NCBI GenBank assembly: GCA_030428695.1
Contig: JAUIEM010000010.1
Coordinates: 1 to 46,536 of the forward strand
Origin: a bacterium
GTDB taxonomy: Bacteria > Planctomycetota > J058 > JAJDCP01
DNA: 46,536 nucleotides
Direction of reading: 5' to 3'
The notes below the pieces were generated by a model. It made no database searches, had not been told where the DNA came from, and was given only the letters and a program-made list of their open reading frames with translations. Shown in pieces: positions 21,131 through 29,535 of this stretch (position 1 is the first letter of the stretch; each line of letters starts with the position of its first letter). A program made the position numbers and the translations under genes.

Positions 21131-21679
21131 ATGCCAGACATGTATGATCGAGAGAGCCTGCTCGCCGTCGGCGGGCCGTGGAAGTTCGTGTTCTTCTGGG
21201 GGCACACGCCGCGCGCCGATGGAACGATCGACGCGACTTGTTTCAGCCAGTGGTACGAAGCGCCCTTTCGTGTCGACGGGCGCCTCTATCCGACGGCAGA
21301 GCACTGGATGATGGCCGAGAAGGCGCGCCTCTTCGGCGACGCCCGGGCCGAGGCGAAGATCCTCGAGGCGCCCCATCCCGGCGCCGCGAAGCGGCTCGGC
21401 CGGGCGGTGCGCGGCTTCGATGAGGGGATGTGGCGGAAGCGGCGCGTCGATATCGTCGTCGCCGGCAACCGGGCGAAGTTCAACGCCCATCCGGAGCTCG
21501 GGGCCTACCTGCGCGGCACGGGGCGCCGGGTGCTCGTCGAGGCCAGCCCGCGGGACCGGATCTGGGGGATCGGCCTCGCGCGGGAGGATCCGCGCGCGTC
21601 CGATCCAGCCCTGTGGCGCGGCGAGAACCTGCTCGGCTTCGCGCTGATGCGGGTGCGGGACGGGCTCACAGCGCGATAG
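21131..21679 (+). CDS. NADAR-family N-glycosidase (YbiA-like)
   Basis: 182 residues from ATG 21131 behind GAGGAGG. Hallmarks of NADAR proteins are all present: FWGHTP, TCFSQWYEAPFRVDGRLYP followed by the TAEHWMMAEKARLF stretch, VVAGNRAKFNAHPELGAYLRGT, LVEASPRDRIWGIGL and WRGENLLGFALM. The family includes enzymes that hydrolyse reactive riboflavin intermediates and enzymes that remove ADP-ribose. A housekeeping detoxification role is likeliest, but NADAR also appears in phage conflict. It is divergent from the MepA gene; two TGCAAGAAAA direct repeats (21060-21069, 21072-21081) lie upstream. Confidence 0.88.
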   Translation: MPDMYDRESLLAVGGPWKFVFFWGHTPRADGTIDATCFSQWYEAPFRVDGRLYPTAEHWMMAEKARLFGDARAEAKILEAPHPGAAKRLGRAVRGFDEGMWRKRRVDIVVAGNRAKFNAHPELGAYLRGTGRRVLVEASPRDRIWGIGLAREDPRASDPALWRGENLLGFALMRVRDGLTAR

Positions 21680-21760
21680 GTGAGCAGCGCAGAAGGCTCG
21701 AAGTGCCCGAGATCTGCGACATCCGGGTCCGCAGCAGGAATCCCGGTGAATCAAACGGCC

Positions 21761-22342
21761 TCAGCCCGCGGACACCAGGGCCATAAACTGCTCGACCGTG
21801 CGCTCGAACAGCCCGACCGAGCCGCCACCGCGGGTGACGAGCAGCGAGCCCTGCAGGAGCGAGAAGACGACGGGGGCGAGATCTTCGATGCTGCCGCGGA
21901 AGCGCAGGCTGCCGTCCTGCAGTCCCTGGCGGAGAATCTCGTGGAGCCCTCCGATCTGTTTCTTGTAGAACGTGAGGAGCAGGGTCTTCAGGCGCTCATC
22001 GAGGGTCTGGATCTCCGCGACGAGCATGCCGACCGGGCAGGCGCCCTCGCAGTCGCCGCGGTTGAGGAGCTCGAGGCCGTGGCGCAGATAGCGGTCGAGC
22101 TTCTCGCGGCCGCTGAGCTCGGCCCCGAGCAGCGTGTCGAGGCGACCGGCCACCTCGCCGCCGTAGCGCTCGACGAGGCCGACCAGGAGGTCGGTCTTGG
22201 TCGGGAAGTGGTGGTGGACGCTCGCTTTGCGGATGCCGACCGCATCGCTGAGGTGCTTGTAGCTCATGCCGTTCGAGCCGACCCGGGCGATCAAGCTCTG
22301 GGCGGCGTCGAGGATGCGGTCTCGGGTTTGTACGGGTGACAC
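21761..22342 (-). CDS. TetR-family regulator
   Basis: 193 residues from GTG 22342 with GGGGGAG six bases upstream. The N-terminal HTH is typical (TRDRILDAAQSLI, LSDAVGIRKASVHHHFPTKTDLLVGLV). The ligand domain contains the GDCEGACPVGMLVAEIQTLDE stretch common in TetR regulators of electrophile or reactive-quinone responses; two Cys (GDCEGAC) could be redox-sensing, which is inference. A perfect 12-bp palindrome in its promoter suggests autorepression. Nothing follows it on the same strand within the local unit. Confidence 0.85.
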   Translation of the reverse strand: MSPVQTRDRILDAAQSLIARVGSNGMSYKHLSDAVGIRKASVHHHFPTKTDLLVGLVERYGGEVAGRLDTLLGAELSGREKLDRYLRHGLELLNRGDCEGACPVGMLVAEIQTLDERLKTLLLTFYKKQIGGLHEILRQGLQDGSLRFRGSIEDLAPVVFSLLQGSLLVTRGGGSVGLFERTVEQFMALVSAG

Positions 22343-22375
22343 GGCAGCTCCCCCTCATCGATGTCTTCCCTCTCC

Positions 22376-22404
22376 AGCCTACTAGTAGGTAGGCGTCGCT
22401 GCAA
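22376..22404 (-). promoter_or_regulatory. Promoter of the second TetR gene
   Basis: On the minus strand TTGCAG (22404-22399) and TAGGCT (22381-22376) are 17 bp apart, with the operator palindrome between and over the -10. Confidence 0.4.
22378..22389. promoter_or_regulatory. Operator palindrome CCTACTAGTAGG
   Basis: A perfect 12-bp palindrome extended by TAGG on one side, 36 bp upstream of the TetR start. It is the likely autoregulatory site. Confidence 0.5.
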
Positions 22405-22442
22405 GCCGGTTGGCGGGAGTTTTTTTCGCCCGCACCGGTGTC

Positions 22443-22594
22443 TCTTTACGAAGTGTTGATTTCTTCACACCGTCCAGATTCTGACTGCGTTCATAAAGTC
22501 CTCTTCGCATGATCTTTACGAAGTGGGCTTGCGATGGTGACCGGTTTGGTCTACATTTGTGGTGGTGGTTTTTCACCACCGTCCAGAATTTGAC
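22443..22594. repeat. Duplicated motifs upstream of the metallophosphoesterase
   Basis: TCTTTACGAAGTG occurs at 22443-22455 and 22513-22525. TTCACACCGTCCAGATTCTG (22464-22483) recurs as TTCACCACCGTCCAGAATTT (22572-22591). The two pairs are offset by 70 and 108 bp, so about 38 bp are added in the second block. Confidence 0.6.
22529..22557 (+). promoter_or_regulatory. Candidate promoter of the metallophosphoesterase gene
   Basis: TTGCGA (22529-22534), 17 bp, TACATT (22552-22557). A GGTGGTG/CACCACC hairpin (22561-22580) lies in the leader. Confidence 0.4.
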
Positions 22595-22607
22595 ACAAGG
22601 GCGGGCG

Positions 22608-23939
22608 ATGACACACAACCTGTTGATTATCAGCGATCTGCACATAGGGGCCCCCGGGCTCACCGATCTCGATGACGAGGATGCGGCCTGGACCGACGAG
22701 TCGCTGGTCAGCTTCCTCGAGGACCGGCAGGACACGTGGGTGGACGGCCTGCCCTGGCGTCTGGTCATCAACGGCGACATGTTGGAATTCCTCCGCGCGG
22801 CGCCGCCGACCGACCGCGAGCTGCCCGAAGATCACAGCGAAGACGCCCGGCTGCTCGACCTGCTCGAGCGCATGCTCGAGAGCCATGGCGGCTTCTTCAC
22901 CGCCCTGGCGCGCTTCGTCTCGCGGGGGCACGAGCTCGTTGTGGTCCGCGGCAACCACGACCCCGAGCTGTTCCTGCCCGCGCTCTCGGCCCGCTTCCTC
23001 GACCACCTCGCCGCGCTGGCCGCAGGGGACGAGGAGCGCGATAGCTTCCTCGCGCGGGTCCGCATGGAGCCCGACGCGTACTACGAAGAGGGCCGGATCC
23101 ACATCGAGCACGGTCACCTCGCCGACCACTTCACCGCCTGGGGGACCGAGGCGGAGGCGCGCAGCAGCGGGGCGGCGATGACCCTCGGCGCGCGCCTGAT
23201 CCGCGACATCGGGAACTGGTTCCAGGGCGTCAACATGTTCCGCATGGAGCAGTGGAGCGGCCTGAAGATCGTGCGCTGGTTCTTCCGGGTCGCGCCGGTC
23301 CGGCTGATCCTGTTCTTCCCCATCCTCTACGTGATGGTCGTCGGGCGGCTGCTGCGCGACTGGGCCCGCCAGGGGCCCGCCCGGCCGCGGGCCTGGGCCG
23401 AGCCGGCCCGGCCGCAGCTGGTCCACATCGCCGGCATCGCGCAGCTCGACCGGCTGGTGGTCTACTGCCTGGCCCTGACCGTCGGGCTGCTCTTCCTCGA
23501 CACGCTCTGGCTGGCGGCGCTGGCGGCCGGGACGGTGATCGTGCTCGGCGAGCTGATCGCGAGCCAGGCGGTCGTGCGCTACGACATCCACGCGGTCGCC
23601 CGCCACCTGCGGACCGTCGCCCAGCGCACCGCCCGGGCGCGGAAGGTGCCGCTGGTCGTGTTCGGGCACACCCACTTCCCCGAACGCATCCGGTTCAAGG
23701 GCGGAACCTACGTCAACGGCGGGAACTGGCTCGGTGACGCCCAGAAGGACGAAGACCTGCACGACGTCTTCAACGTCTTCACCTTCGTCACGGTCCTGCG
23801 CAACGCTCCCCCCGCCGACTGCAAGCTGCAGCTCTGGTGCGGGTCCCACGGCGCGATCGACTTCGCCGACCGCCACGCGCACCGCGCCTCCTGCCTCGGT
23901 CCCCAGCCCCTCCCGAGCGCGACCGCCGTCGCCGCCTGA
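22608..23939 (+). CDS. Metallophosphoesterase with internal membrane segments
   Basis: 443 residues from ATG 22608 after AAGGGCGG. All calcineurin-like metal motifs are present: SDLHIG, NGDMLEF, RGNHDPE, IEHGHLAD and GHTHFPE. Between the last two lies an insertion with three hydrophobic segments (VRLILFFPILYVMVVG, then LVVYCLALTVGLLFLDTLWLAALAAGTVIVLGE), so the catalytic halves are joined through the inner membrane like a clamp. YVNGGNW after GHTH is typical of the family. It probably hydrolyses a phosphoester or pyrophosphate at the cytosolic membrane face, as LpxH-type enzymes do, but this substrate is not shown. The C-terminal 25 residues are Ala/Pro-rich. Confidence 0.85.
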   Translation: MTHNLLIISDLHIGAPGLTDLDDEDAAWTDESLVSFLEDRQDTWVDGLPWRLVINGDMLEFLRAAPPTDRELPEDHSEDARLLDLLERMLESHGGFFTALARFVSRGHELVVVRGNHDPELFLPALSARFLDHLAALAAGDEERDSFLARVRMEPDAYYEEGRIHIEHGHLADHFTAWGTEAEARSSGAAMTLGARLIRDIGNWFQGVNMFRMEQWSGLKIVRWFFRVAPVRLILFFPILYVMVVGRLLRDWARQGPARPRAWAEPARPQLVHIAGIAQLDRLVVYCLALTVGLLFLDTLWLAALAAGTVIVLGELIASQAVVRYDIHAVARHLRTVAQRTARARKVPLVVFGHTHFPERIRFKGGTYVNGGNWLGDAQKDEDLHDVFNVFTFVTVLRNAPPADCKLQLWCGSHGAIDFADRHAHRASCLGPQPLPSATAVAA

Positions 23940-24027
23940 TTTTCCCTCCCACTCTTGCTTCGTCCTCCCGCCGGCGCTATCGTCGGTTTCGACTCTATGT
24001 AAAGCTATGGTGAAGGGGGAGGATGCG

Positions 24028-25002
24028 ATGAGGGCGCTCGCATGGTGGCCGCTGCTGATCGGCATCGCGTTCCTCGGCTGCAACGACTCGGGCGGCAGCG
24101 GAGGCAGCGGAAGCTCCAGCGCTACGTCCGGGACGGGCAGCGGCGGAAACATGGCGATGACGCCGACGACGATGCCGCCTCCCGCTCCGCCGATGCCTCC
24201 GACGCCGCCCGTGACGCCCCCGGCTCCGCCGCAGGTGCTCGCGACCGGAAGCTTCAGCGCGCTGAGCTACAACGTCGCCGGCCTTCCTCAGGGCCTGTCC
24301 GGGTCGAACCCGACGACGAACATCCCGCTGATCAGCCCGCTCCTGAACGCCTACGACCTCGTGCTGGTGCAGGAGGACTTCGCCTACCACATCCAGCTCG
24401 CGACCAGCGTGACCCTTCCGCACCACTCGGCGACGATGGCGCCGACCGCGACCCTCGCCGGCGACGGGCTGAACCGTTTCACCCTGTTCGGTTTCACCGG
24501 CTTCGACCGGCAACAGTGGAACGCCTGCCACGGCCTGACCAACGCCGCCAACGACTGCCTGTCCGCCAAGGGCTTCAGCTTCGCCCGCCACGAGCTGACC
24601 TCGGGCGTCGAGGTCGACGTCTACAACCTGCACTGTGATGCGGGGGGCAGCCAGGGCGACGTCACGGCGCGCAACATCCAGGTCGCCCAGCTCGTCGCCT
24701 ACATCAACTTCCACTCCGCGGGCCGGGCGGTCATCGTCGGCGGAGATACGAACATGCACGGCTTCGACCCCGAAGACGAGCCGACCATCCAGGACCTGCT
24801 GCTCGGGGCCGGGCTCGAAGACGTCGCGCGTACCCTCGGCATGCCCGAGCACATCGATCGCTTCCTGTTCAAGGACGGCGACCACGTGCTGCTCGAGCCG
24901 ACGGTGTGGCGGGTCGCCGACGAGTTCGTCGACGCGAACGGCGCCGACCTCTCCGACCACCCGGCGATCCACGTCGAGTTCGACTGGTCCTTGATCAACT
25001 GA
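24028..25002 (+). CDS. Endonuclease/exonuclease/phosphatase-family lipoprotein
   Basis: 324 residues from ATG 24028 behind GGGGGAGG. The signal MRALAWWPLLIGIAFLGC gives a likely lipidated Cys18. A Ser/Gly linker and a Pro/Thr/Met-rich stretch (about 20-75) follow, then an EEP domain: LSYNVAGL, LVLVQEDFAY, VYNLHCDAG, VIVGGDTNMHG and LSDHPAIHVEF. These match the Asn, Glu, Asp/Asn and Asp-His catalytic positions, so a metal-dependent phosphodiesterase or sphingomyelinase-like activity outside the cytoplasm is likely. A weak promoter, TTGCTT-N17-TATCGT, lies at 23955-23983. Its stop overlaps the convergent Fe-S gene by 8 bp. Confidence 0.82.
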   Translation: MRALAWWPLLIGIAFLGCNDSGGSGGSGSSSATSGTGSGGNMAMTPTTMPPPAPPMPPTPPVTPPAPPQVLATGSFSALSYNVAGLPQGLSGSNPTTNIPLISPLLNAYDLVLVQEDFAYHIQLATSVTLPHHSATMAPTATLAGDGLNRFTLFGFTGFDRQQWNACHGLTNAANDCLSAKGFSFARHELTSGVEVDVYNLHCDAGGSQGDVTARNIQVAQLVAYINFHSAGRAVIVGGDTNMHGFDPEDEPTIQDLLLGAGLEDVARTLGMPEHIDRFLFKDGDHVLLEPTVWRVADEFVDANGADLSDHPAIHVEFDWSLIN

Positions 25003-26476
25003 GCCCGAGCAGGCTCGGCACCGCCGCGCACACATCCCACACCCGCTCCTCTCCCGGCAGGAACAGCTGCTCGAGGGCCTGCCGGCGAAACAACCGGCGG
25101 GCGGGTCCGTGGCCCGCGTCGAAGTCGCGCAGCTCGACCCGGGCCGCTCCCCGTTCCCGGGCCGCAGCGCGGCTTCCCCAGGCGCAGAGGACGAACAGCA
25201 GCGCGAGGCGCAGCAGGCCGGCCCGGGGGCGGAGCTCGATCAGGGCGCGATGCCCGAACAGCACCTGCCGCAGGACGGTCCGGTAGAGCCCCGCGAGCTG
25301 CGGGCCGTCCGGCAGCGCCCAGGTGCGCGCGAAGCGTTCGGGGAGGGCGCCCGCGAGCCGTCCCCGGGCGGTCGCCTGGACCGCCGCGAGGGCGGGCAGC
25401 AGGGCGCGGACATCGCGCTGCAGGAGGCCGTGCTCCCGCAGCTCCTCATGGGCGAGCGCCGCCTCCAGCCGCGCGGCGAGCGCGGCGCACAGCGCGTCGC
25501 AGGCCGCGAGGCCCCGCTCCGCGTCGCCGAGCGGCGCCTCCCGGGTCAGCGCCGCCCCGAGGCAGCGCTCGGGCTCGCCGGGAGCCAGGGGGCAGCGCTC
25601 CAGCGCGTCGAAGGCGGCCCGGAAGCGGCGGACGGCGCGGAGGAAAGCGGGGAGCGCGGGCTCCTCCTCGGCGAGGATCGCGCGCACGACGGACTTCTGT
25701 ACGCGCAGGAAGGACGCGTGGTCGACGACGAGCTCCGGCCGCAGGTAGATCGGAGGGTGGCGCAGCGCCTCCGGCCGCGCGAGGGCGAACAGCCGCGGCA
25801 GCTCCTCCGTCACGGCCGGCCCCGTCCGCGCGCTGGTCGCGAAGCAGGAACATTCCCCTTTGTCGTAGAGCTTGATGCCGTCGAGGCCGGTCTCGACGGT
25901 GTAGGGGAACAGCCGGCAGATGCGCGGCTTGGCTTCCGCCCCGAAGGCGCCGTGCAGGCTGCAGAGACCGTCCGCGCCGAGGAACACGCAGCCCCCGTCG
26001 CGGCGGTGCAGGAAGACGTCGTCGCCGCGCCGGGCGAACAGGGGGACGCCGCGCAGGGCGGGCAGCGCCGCCGCGATGTCGAGGGACTCGATGCGGGCGA
26101 CATCCTCGGGGTCGAGGGGGCCGAGCACGTAGCGTCGGCAGCACTCGCCGCTCGCCTGGCAGCCGAAGCGCCCCTCGCGCAGCACCGAGACCGGCAGCTC
26201 CTCGCGCCCCTCCCGCACCGCGCGCAGCCGCCGCCGGACGCCGTCCCCGGCGCCTTCGAGCAAGTGCAGCAGCAACAGGCGGCGGACGCCGTCGGCGGTC
26301 CGCTCCGGCGGCTCCCCGGTCGCCTCCGCCAGCGCTTCGAGGTCGCGGCTGCCGTCGGCCGCGCGGACGAGGCGCAGGGCTTCCGGGGAGAGCGGGAGCC
26401 GGAGGCCGGTCAGGGGGTCGCGCAGCCGGTCGTCGACCAGCTCGAGCTCGGGCCGCAGGCGGGGGCGGTAGGACAT
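24995..26476 (-). CDS. YkgJ/FliB-type Fe-S cluster protein
   Basis: 493 residues. The CxxxxxCC plus C...C...C pattern of the YkgJ/FliB family (PF03692 type) is complete: GCQASGECC (Cys106, 112, 113), GGCVF (Cys163), GLCSLH (Cys172) and KPRICRLFPY (Cys187). This family holds flagellin lysine N-methylase FliB and uncharacterised relatives. No flagellar gene is in the window, so another protein may be the target. The N-terminal 95 residues look like a small winged-helix or PqqD-like module. The C-terminal 280 residues are Ala/Leu/Arg-rich helices with a hydrophobic stretch (about 432-448). It starts 7 bp after the GT39-like gene, in one operon. Confidence 0.72.
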   Translation of the reverse strand: MSYRPRLRPELELVDDRLRDPLTGLRLPLSPEALRLVRAADGSRDLEALAEATGEPPERTADGVRRLLLLHLLEGAGDGVRRRLRAVREGREELPVSVLREGRFGCQASGECCRRYVLGPLDPEDVARIESLDIAAALPALRGVPLFARRGDDVFLHRRDGGCVFLGADGLCSLHGAFGAEAKPRICRLFPYTVETGLDGIKLYDKGECSCFATSARTGPAVTEELPRLFALARPEALRHPPIYLRPELVVDHASFLRVQKSVVRAILAEEEPALPAFLRAVRRFRAAFDALERCPLAPGEPERCLGAALTREAPLGDAERGLAACDALCAALAARLEAALAHEELREHGLLQRDVRALLPALAAVQATARGRLAGALPERFARTWALPDGPQLAGLYRTVLRQVLFGHRALIELRPRAGLLRLALLFVLCAWGSRAAARERGAARVELRDFDAGHGPARRLFRRQALEQLFLPGEERVWDVCAAVPSLLGLS

Positions 26477-26483
26477 CGCGACC

Positions 26484-27950
26484 TCAGGGGTGGAAGCGGG
26501 CGATGAAGATCTCGCCGCGGGCATCGGGGACGGTGGCGACGACCTCGAGGCGTGGATCCTCCAGCGCGGCGCGCTCCACCGCTCCGCAGCGCCACGAGGG
26601 GAACACCGCCGCGACCGCTTCCCAGGCCTCGAGAACCTCGAAGAGCTGCGCGGGGCTGTGGGGAAAGTCCGCGGTCGGGCGGGGGATCGCGGTGCCCCCG
26701 GCGTAGCCGGCGACCCGCGAGTCGGAGGCGTAGACCGCGCCCGCCGGCAGGTTGCGCGCGATCCACTCCCCCGCGCTCCGCACCCACACCCGGTGGCGCC
26801 GCTCGGGCCGTAGCTGGGGCAGGAGCAGCGCCCCGGCCAGCAGCAGCGCGCACAGGCGTCCGTAGCGCCAGCGGCGGAGCCAGCGCCGGTCGACCTCGGC
26901 CAGGCCGAGGCCCGCGAAGCACGCCCAGAGCAGCACGGTGGGCGCGACGTAGCGGGCGCTGCCGCGGGCGACCGAGACCGCGAGCAGATGGAGGAGGACC
27001 GGCAGCAGCAGCCAGCGGGCGCGGCGCCGCCGCCGCAGCACGACGACCAGGCCGAGGCCGGCGAGGGCGCCGAGCAGCGGGTGGATGAGCCGCACCATCC
27101 GGGCGCAGGCGCCGAGGAAGCCGCCGCTCAGCTTGCGCAGGAGCAGGCCGGGATGGTCCCGGACGATCCCCCACAGCACCGCGTCGGGGACGTCCCGGTG
27201 GGCGGGTGCCCCGGCGGCGACCTCACGGGCCTGCCGGGCGTAGTACTCCTCGATCGCCGGGACCCGCTCGCCGCCCTGGGTCAGCTCGGCGAGGGCGCCG
27301 AGCAGCACGCGGTTCTTGCGTTGCCAGGGCGCCTCCCCGGCGAGCAGGCTGAGGCCGATGCCGGTCAGCACGACGGCCGCGACCCCGAGCAGCGCCCCGC
27401 GCCGGCCGCGTCGGGCGCAGACGGCGCACAGGCCGACGAAGACGAGCTGCGCCAGGCCTTCGGGCCGTGTCAGGCCGGCGAGCGCGGCGGCGAAGGTCGC
27501 TCCCGCGCCGCGCAGGAAGCCTCCGGAGCGCTGGCAGTCGAGGGCGAGCGCCACGCAGCTCAGCAGGCAGAGGAAGAACAGCGCCTCGGTCAGGGCCTCC
27601 CCGGCGTACTGGGTGAGCACCGGCGAGCAGGCGACGCACAGCGCCGCGGCGAGCGCCGCGCGTCCGCCCAGGCGGCGCCAGGCGAGGAAGAAGGCCGGCA
27701 GCACACAGAGCGCGGCGGCCGCGGCGGACACGGCCAGCGCCGCCGTGGCGGGGGCGAGGCCGAGGCGGAGCAGGGCGCCGACGCACAGCGGGTAGAGCGG
27801 CGCGTAGTGCCCGGCGAGCGCGGCCCGCGGCGCGCCGTCGGCCCAGTGGGAGGCGCTGCGCAGGAGGTGGAAGCTGTCGCGCGCGAGCACCTGGCTGGTG
27901 TAGGCCTTGAAGGCGCACAGCCCGGCGGCGAAGACCAGCAGCGCGAGCAC
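26484..27950 (-). CDS. Glycosyltransferase family 39-like membrane protein
   Basis: 488 residues from GTG 27950, with about ten to eleven membrane helices. Loop 1 has the acidic LARDSFHLL stretch, like the catalytic DE/D region of ArnT/PMT-type transferases. PEGLAQ and SPVLTQYAGEALTEALFF follow. The C-terminal periplasmic part is soluble (RVWVRSAGEWIARNLPAGAVYASDSRVAGYAGG). Such enzymes move sugars from polyprenyl phosphate to lipids or proteins at the outer face of the inner membrane. The frame extends upstream to a stop with only CTG or ATC as alternative starts. AGGAG sits six bases before ATC 27989, so a non-AUG start adding 13 residues is possible. Confidence 0.78.
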   Translation of the reverse strand: MLALLVFAAGLCAFKAYTSQVLARDSFHLLRSASHWADGAPRAALAGHYAPLYPLCVGALLRLGLAPATAALAVSAAAAALCVLPAFFLAWRRLGGRAALAAALCVACSPVLTQYAGEALTEALFFLCLLSCVALALDCQRSGGFLRGAGATFAAALAGLTRPEGLAQLVFVGLCAVCARRGRRGALLGVAAVVLTGIGLSLLAGEAPWQRKNRVLLGALAELTQGGERVPAIEEYYARQAREVAAGAPAHRDVPDAVLWGIVRDHPGLLLRKLSGGFLGACARMVRLIHPLLGALAGLGLVVVLRRRRRARWLLLPVLLHLLAVSVARGSARYVAPTVLLWACFAGLGLAEVDRRWLRRWRYGRLCALLLAGALLLPQLRPERRHRVWVRSAGEWIARNLPAGAVYASDSRVAGYAGGTAIPRPTADFPHSPAQLFEVLEAWEAVAAVFPSWRCGAVERAALEDPRLEVVATVPDARGEIFIARFHP

Positions 27951-28089
27951 GGGGGCCCACGGAGGGAGGCTGCGGCGCGGCTGCTCGATGGTGTTCTCCT
28001 GCGGGCTCGCGGGCTGCAGGGATCATCCATGAGCGCGCGTCGGGATGCCAGGGCGCCGTGTCGACGGCGTCGCCGGGCGCTCCCGGACC

Positions 28090-28497
28090 CTAGCCAGCGT
28101 CGGCCAGGCTGCGGGCGATGCGGTCGACCAGCGCGGGGTTCAGCCGCCGCTTGCCGCGCAGGATCTTCCCGACACTGCTCGCCGAGCGGTAGCCGAGCTT
28201 CGTCGCGACCTCGCGCCGGCCGAGGGCGGCGCAGGTGTCGACGAGCAGCTGCAGCGCGGTCTCGGCGGTCAGGGTCGGCTTGCGGCGGCGCGTGCGGCTG
28301 GCGGGAGGGCGCGCGACCGGGGGCGGGGCGGTCTCCGCGGCCGGCTCCTCGACGGCTTCGAGCGCGGCGAAGAAACGCTCGCACAGGGCGACGAGCTCCT
28401 CGGCCAGCAGCCAGTCACCGAGCGGGCTGCCGGGCGCTCCGCGGCGCAGCTCGTAGAGTCGGTAGGCGATCTGTCGTGTCAGCTCGGTGCGGGCCAT
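28090..28497 (-). CDS. DUF2934 - HTH fusion protein
   Basis: 135 residues from ATG 28497 behind GAGGAGA. Residues 1-35 (LTRQIAYRLYELRRGAPGSPL, then GDWLLAEE) match DUF2934, a small helical motif found near stress genes in several phyla. A Pro/Ala/Arg linker (55-75) leads to a Cro/XRE-like helix-turn-helix (residues 93-131: RREVATKLGYRSASSVGKIL, then RGKRRLNPALVDRIARSL). It is probably a DNA-binding regulator. It is divergent from the USP gene, whose promoter is in the shared region, so USP may be its target; that link is inference. Confidence 0.75.
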   Translation of the reverse strand: MARTELTRQIAYRLYELRRGAPGSPLGDWLLAEELVALCERFFAALEAVEEPAAETAPPPVARPPASRTRRRKPTLTAETALQLLVDTCAALGRREVATKLGYRSASSVGKILRGKRRLNPALVDRIARSLADAG

Positions 28498-28626
28498 GCC
28501 TGTCTCCTCGGCGTGTCTATTCTTCGACTCGGCGGGGAGAAGTCGGAACTTGAGGCGCGCGGAAGAGTTTCCGTCGAAGGAGGGCGACGGGCGGTGGAGC
28601 GGCGCTGGTTCTCTTGCGCCGGAAGG

Positions 28627-28635
28627 TGGTATAAA
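28627..28635 (+). promoter_or_regulatory. Extended -10 promoter of the USP gene
   Basis: TGGTATAAA at 28627-28635 is an extended -10 box with no good -35, about 30 bp before the GTG start. Confidence 0.5.
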
Positions 28636-28665
28636 GGCAGGCACCCCATCCCCCAGGAGCCCCCT

Positions 28666-29517
28666 GTGAGCATCGAGCACGTACTGTGTCCCGTCGATTT
28701 CTCCGTCGCCTCTGGCCACGCCTATCAGGCCGCGCACCGGCTGGCCGAGACCTTCGACGCCCGGTTCACGGTCATCCACGTCCACGGATCGGGCGTCGGC
28801 GAAGAGGAAGCCCGCGCGGAGCTCGCCACCTTCCTCGACACCTGGTCGCAGGCCGACGCCCACGACGAGGTGGTCATCCTCGACGGGGGCAGCGCGCCGG
28901 CGGCCTACGCGCTGGTCGACTGGGCCCGGGACCACGAGATCGACCTGATCGTGTCGGGGACGCATGGGCGCACCGGCCTCGATCGGGTGCTGCTCGGCAG
29001 CTTCGCCGAGAAGATCGTGCGGCTCGCGCCCTGTCCGGTGTGGGTGGTGCGGGCCAACGAGACGCAGCTGCATCCGCATCGGATCCTGCATCCGACCGAC
29101 TTCTCGCCGGTCTCCGCCCAGGCCCTCGAGTGGGCGGTCTACCTCGCGATCGGCTTCGCTGCCGAGCTGCACATCATCCACATCCTGCACCGGCCGCAGT
29201 TCCACACCGGCGAGGATGAGGCCCTCGACGCGATCTACGAGACCGCCCGGCACAAGGCCGTCGAGCACCTCGCCAAGCTCGGCGAGGCCGGATCGGTCTC
29301 GATCGCGACCAGCGTCCACGTCGGCTATCCGGCGAAGAAGATCGTCGAGGTGGCGAACGATCAGGAGAGCGACCTGATCGTCTGCGGGACGCGCGGTCTG
29401 ACGGGGCTCGAGCGCGACCAGCTCGGCAGCGTCGCCGAGCGGGTCGTGCGGCTCGCGCCCTGCTCCGTCCTGACCGTGCGCAGCAAGCGCACGCCGGGGG
29501 CCGTGACGGAGAGCTGA
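28666..29517 (+). CDS. Universal stress protein, two tandem Usp domains
   Basis: 283 residues from GTG 28666, which has AGGAG six bases upstream. Domain 1 (1-138) begins IEHVLCPVDFS and domain 2 (143-283) begins HRILHPTDFSPVS. Each ends in the ATP-binding motif G-2x-G-9x-G(S/T): GTHGRTGLDRVLLGS and GTRGLTGLERDQLGS, so both domains may bind nucleotide. Tandem Usp proteins are cytosolic stress-survival factors, often induced by starvation or oxidative stress. It lies next to DUF2934-HTH, M50-CBS, SpoIIAA-like and CBS genes, a grouping that suggests a stress island. Transcription converges with the M50 gene, 18 bp apart. Confidence 0.92.
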   Translation: MSIEHVLCPVDFSVASGHAYQAAHRLAETFDARFTVIHVHGSGVGEEEARAELATFLDTWSQADAHDEVVILDGGSAPAAYALVDWARDHEIDLIVSGTHGRTGLDRVLLGSFAEKIVRLAPCPVWVVRANETQLHPHRILHPTDFSPVSAQALEWAVYLAIGFAAELHIIHILHRPQFHTGEDEALDAIYETARHKAVEHLAKLGEAGSVSIATSVHVGYPAKKIVEVANDQESDLIVCGTRGLTGLERDQLGSVAERVVRLAPCSVLTVRSKRTPGAVTES

Positions 29518-29535
29518 ATCAGACGGGCTAACGGG

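Noticed and set aside
22426..22450. Intrinsic terminator at GGCGGGAGTTTTTTTCGCC
   Set aside because: The T-run lies inside the loop, not after a stem, and no gene ends there.
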